Assembly: GCF_024169315.1 (NCBI RefSeq)
Contig: NZ_JALJWR010000001.1
Span: 3,522,501-3,586,500, forward strand
Origin: Pseudomonas migulae
GTDB lineage: Bacteria; Pseudomonadota; Gammaproteobacteria; Pseudomonadales; Pseudomonadaceae
Reading direction: 5' to 3'
Length of the DNA: 64,000 nt
Shown here: piece by piece, positions 61,121 to 64,000 of the stretch
How the letters are laid out: each line of letters starts with the position of its first letter
Numbering within the stretch: the first letter of the stretch is position 1
Program-made: the position numbers and the translations under genes
Notes under the pieces: model-generated
Told to the model about the DNA's origin: nothing
Database searches by the model: none
The model's input: the letters and a program-made list of their open reading frames with translations, nothing else

Positions 61121-63523
61121 ATGAAACGTCTCCTGACTGCGCTGGTCCTGCTGATTGTCGTGCTCGCCGCCGGCGCCGGCTGGTACGTCTACAGCAAGCA
61201 GCCGACACGCCAGGGCATGGTTGAACTGCAACACTTGCAAGGCTCCGTCACCGTGCGTTACGACGAGCGCGGCATCCCGCACATCCGCGCTGAAAACGAG
61301 ACTGACCTGTACCGCGCCCTCGGCTATGTGCATGCCCAGGACCGACTGTTCCAGATGGAAGTCCTGCGTCGTCTTGCACGCGGTGAACTGGCCGAAGTGC
61401 TGGGCCCGAAACTGCTCGACACCGACAAACTGATGCGCAGCCTGCGCATTCGCGAACGCGCCGAAACCTACCTCGCCAACCTGGACAAACAGTCCCCGTC
61501 ATTCATCGCCATGCAGGCCTATCTGGATGGCATCAACCAGTATCAGGACAGCCATCCGAAACCCGTCGAGTTCGATGCACTGGGCATTTCGAAACGCCCG
61601 TTCACCGCTCAGGACACCATCAGCATCGCCGGCTACATGGCCTACAGTTTTGCCGCGGCGTTTCGCACCGAACCGTTACTGACGTACGTGCGTGACCAGT
61701 TGGGCGCCGACTACCTGAACGTCTTCGATCTCGACTGGCAACCCAAAGGCGTGCTGGCGAAGAACCCCGGCAGCGCCATGCCGCCCCTCGCCAGTGCCGA
61801 CTGGAAAGACCTCAACGCCCTCGCCCGCCTGAGTGAGCAGGCGCTGGCCGACAACGGCTTGCCGCAGTTCGAGGGCAGCAATGCCTGGGTCGTTTCAGGC
61901 AACCGCACCAAAAGTGGCAAGCCGCTGCTGGCGGGTGACCCGCATATCCGCTTCTCAGCGCCGTCGGTATGGTACGAAGCGCAGCTCTCGGCACCGGGCT
62001 TCGAACTCTATGGTCACTATCAGGCGTTGATGCCGTTCGCCTCGCTGGGGATGAACCGCGACTTCGGCTGGAGCATCACCATGTTCCAGAACGACGACCT
62101 CGACCTGATCGCCGAGAAGGTCAACCCGGACAACCCCAACCAGGTCTGGTACCGCGGCAAGTGGGTCGACCTGGTCACCAGCGAGCAGCAGATCGCGGTC
62201 AAGGGCCAGGCGCCAGTGACATTGGTCCTGCGTCAGTCGCCCCACGGGCCGATCGTCAACGATGCGTTGGGCAACAGTGTCGGCAAAACGCCGATCGCCA
62301 TGTGGTGGGGGTTTCTCGAAAGCCAGAATCCGATCCTCGAAGGTTTCTACCAGCTCAACCGCGCCGATACCCTGGCCAAGGCGCGCAGTGCCGCCGCCAA
62401 GGTCCAGGCACCGGGCCTGAACATCGTGTGGGCCAATGCCAAGGGCGACATCGGCTGGTGGGCCGCGGCGCAGCTGCCGAAACGCCCGGCGGGTGTGCGG
62501 CCGTGGTTCATCCTCGACGGCAGCAGCGCCGAAGCGGACAAGGACGGTTTCTACCCGTTCAGCGCGAACCCGCAGGAAGAGAATCCGGCGCGGGGCTACA
62601 TCGTCTCGGCCAATTTCCAGCCCGTGTCGCCGACCGGCATGGAGATTCCCGGTTACTACAACCTCGCGGATCGGGGTCAACAGCTCAATCGCCAGCTTGG
62701 TGACAAATCCGTCAAGTGGGATCTGGAGGCCAGCCAGAAGCTGCAACTGGGCACCACCACCGCTTACGGCCCGCGCTTGCTGGCGCCGTTGTTGCCGGTC
62801 CTGCGTGAAGTAGTGAGCGACCCGACCGAACTCAAACTGGTGGAGCAACTGGCTCAGTGGAAAGGTGATTACCCGCTGGACTCCACCAGCGCCACGCTGT
62901 TCAACCAGTTCCTGTTCAACCTCGCCGATGCATCGATGCACGATGAGTTGGGCAATGACTTTTTCGAAACCTTGCTCTCGACCCGGGTGATCGACGCCGC
63001 GCTGCCACGTCTGGCGGCGAACGCTGACTCGCCGTGGTGGGACAACCGCAACACCCTCGGCAAGGAAACCCGCGCCGATACGGTGAAGGTGGCGTGGCAA
63101 GCGAGCATCGCTCACCTCAAGACCACGCTGGGCACGGATTTCACGCAATGGCAGTGGGGCAAGGCGCACACGCTGACCCATGGTCACCCGCTGGGGCAGC
63201 AGAAGCCGCTGGACCGTATTTTCAATGTCGGGCCGTTCGCCGCGCCCGGTACCCATGAAGTGCCGAACAACCTCTCGGCCAAAATCGGCCCGGCGCCATG
63301 GCCGGTCACTTACGGGCCATCGACCCGGCGCCTGATCGATTTTGCAGATCCGGCGCACAGCCTGACGGTCAACCCGGTGGGCCAGAGTGGTGTGCCGTTT
63401 GACCGGCACTATGAAGATCAGGCTGAGGCGTATGTCGAAGGGGTGTACTTCCAGGCGCATCTCAATGATGAAGAAGTTACGGCCAATACGCGGAGTACGT
63501 TGAAGCTGTTGCCGGCGCGGTAG
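61121..63523 (+). CDS. Penicillin acylase family protein, acyl-homoserine lactone acylase (HacB) type
   Basis: An 800-aa Ntn hydrolase with a signal or anchor at the N-terminus (LLTALVLLIVVLAAGAGW). FEGSNAWVV contains the autocatalytic site: cleavage is expected before Ser253, which becomes the N-terminal nucleophile of the beta chain. LLAGDPHIRF follows, as in penicillin and acyl-homoserine lactone acylases. The position and length resemble P. aeruginosa HacB (PA0305), recalled not checked. It would hydrolyse the acyl chain of N-acyl-homoserine lactones or other amides in the periplasm. Activity needs testing. Confidence 0.82.
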   Translation: MKRLLTALVLLIVVLAAGAGWYVYSKQPTRQGMVELQHLQGSVTVRYDERGIPHIRAENETDLYRALGYVHAQDRLFQMEVLRRLARGELAEVLGPKLLDTDKLMRSLRIRERAETYLANLDKQSPSFIAMQAYLDGINQYQDSHPKPVEFDALGISKRPFTAQDTISIAGYMAYSFAAAFRTEPLLTYVRDQLGADYLNVFDLDWQPKGVLAKNPGSAMPPLASADWKDLNALARLSEQALADNGLPQFEGSNAWVVSGNRTKSGKPLLAGDPHIRFSAPSVWYEAQLSAPGFELYGHYQALMPFASLGMNRDFGWSITMFQNDDLDLIAEKVNPDNPNQVWYRGKWVDLVTSEQQIAVKGQAPVTLVLRQSPHGPIVNDALGNSVGKTPIAMWWGFLESQNPILEGFYQLNRADTLAKARSAAAKVQAPGLNIVWANAKGDIGWWAAAQLPKRPAGVRPWFILDGSSAEADKDGFYPFSANPQEENPARGYIVSANFQPVSPTGMEIPGYYNLADRGQQLNRQLGDKSVKWDLEASQKLQLGTTTAYGPRLLAPLLPVLREVVSDPTELKLVEQLAQWKGDYPLDSTSATLFNQFLFNLADASMHDELGNDFFETLLSTRVIDAALPRLAANADSPWWDNRNTLGKETRADTVKVAWQASIAHLKTTLGTDFTQWQWGKAHTLTHGHPLGQQKPLDRIFNVGPFAAPGTHEVPNNLSAKIGPAPWPVTYGPSTRRLIDFADPAHSLTVNPVGQSGVPFDRHYEDQAEAYVEGVYFQAHLNDEEVTANTRSTLKLLPAR

Positions 63524-63545
63524 ATTTTTGTTGGCCAGGCTGACG

Positions 63546-63632
63546 CTTTCGCGAGCAAGCCCGCTCCCACAGTTGACCGAGTTGTGCAGACTGACACGGT
63601 CTAATGTGGGAGCGGGCTTGCTCGCGAAGAGG
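63546..63632. repeat. REP inverted pair (REPIN)
   Basis: CTTTCGCGAGCAAGCCCGCTCCCACA (from 63546) and TGTGGGAGCGGGCTTGCTCGCGAAG (to 63630), between the convergent acylase and GlxA-type regulator genes. Confidence 0.9.
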
Positions 63633-63658
63633 CCCTCAACAACTATAAAAATGCCTGT

Positions 63659-64000
63659 TCAAACCATCGCCGCAAAATTCAACCTGAACTGCTGCGGCGT
63701 CACGCCCAACCGGCGATTGAACACACTGCGCATATGCTGGGCATCGCGAAATCCGCACTGGTACGCCACGGTTTTCAGCGGTGCGGCGGTGCTCTCCAGC
63801 ATCACCCGTGCCGCGTCCACCCTCGCCCGCTCGACAAATTCCGCCGGGGTGACTTTCGCCTCTTTGGCAAACACCCGGGAGAAATTGCGCGCGCTCATGT
63901 TGGCCGAGTTGGCCAGGTCGGCAATGGTCAGGTCGCCGGTCAGGTTGGCCAGCACGTAATGCTGAACCATCGCCACCGCCGACGTCGGCTCGGCGTGGGG
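63659..64000 (-). CDS. GlxA-type AraC family regulator (partial, 5' end outside window)
   Basis: The frame is open to the window edge, and the last codons before it (PHAEPTSAVAMVQHYVLANL) fit the linker of GlxA-type regulators, so the gene begins beyond 64000. The visible part is the C-terminal double HTH: LTIADLANSANMSARNFSRVFAK and YQCGFRDAQHMRSVFNRRLGVTP. Such proteins also have an N-terminal DJ-1/PfpI-like domain, not seen here. Confidence 0.85.
   Translation of the reverse strand, partial: PHAEPTSAVAMVQHYVLANLTGDLTIADLANSANMSARNFSRVFAKEAKVTPAEFVERARVDAARVMLESTAAPLKTVAYQCGFRDAQHMRSVFNRRLGVTPQQFRLNFAAMV

Overview
The window looks like chromosomal core and near-core DNA of a Pseudomonas from the P. 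fluorescens group. Three things point there: the high G+C, the gene order rpoH-ftsX-ftsE-ftsY and onward through coaD, mutM, ilvD, folA, ptsP, rppH, ilvA, rpiA and serA (remembered as close to the matching P. aeruginosa region, not checked here), and many GTGGGAGCGGGCTTGC-type palindromic repeats typical of that group. I see no prophage, IS element, CRISPR array, rRNA or tRNA.

Layout. 1-3.7 kb, minus: rpoH (cut by the window edge), ftsX, ftsE, ftsY. 4.1-9.4 kb, plus: an active/inactive M16 peptidase pair, rsmD, a YheT-type hydrolase and an AraC regulator. 9.5-14.9 kb: a mercaptopyruvate sulfurtransferase, then a TetR gene divergent from an aldehyde dehydrogenase, a Tat-signal small subunit and a GMC flavoprotein, which look like an alcohol-to-acid oxidation module. 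15-23 kb: coaD, ferredoxin, mutM, an HDOD protein, rlmI, a Bcr/CflA exporter and ilvD. 23-29.4 kb: phosphorylcholine phosphatase, a cystine-type symporter, folA, and the DUF2868/DUF3482 membrane protein-GTPase pair.

29.5-36.8 kb is the main accessory region. It holds a 2-aminoethylphosphonate-type ABC importer (ATPase, fused double permease, binding protein), an FAD amine oxidoreductase and a PhnZ-like HD-domain oxygenase, preceded by a LysR gene. PhnW, PhnX and PhnY are absent from the cluster, so its real substrate is open. 36.8-39.6 kb is a divergent cadA/cadR heavy-metal efflux locus with a clear MerR-type operator and an 8-copy hexanucleotide repeat encoding an Asp-His tract.

39.7-50 kb: an unusually long thyA, lgt, a TauE/SafE protein, an NRDE protein, ptsP, rppH, a HAD hydrolase, a DUF2269 protein, ilvA and rpiA. 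50.2-64 kb: tandem SdiA-regulated-domain paralogues, a fumarylacetoacetase-family enzyme with D-2-hydroxyglutarate dehydrogenase, divergent from serA (a known metabolic couple), a DUF4399 protein, a shortened solute-binding protein, DUF523, a PiuC-like dioxygenase, DUF2059, a monoglyceride-lipase-like hydrolase, a thioredoxin-fold protein, an acyl-homoserine-lactone-acylase-like Ntn hydrolase and the end of a GlxA-type AraC regulator.

The intergenic spaces carry about sixteen REP inverted pairs (REPINs), one pair from a second repeat family and one variant palindrome. All functions are inferred from reading the sequence; no database search was run.
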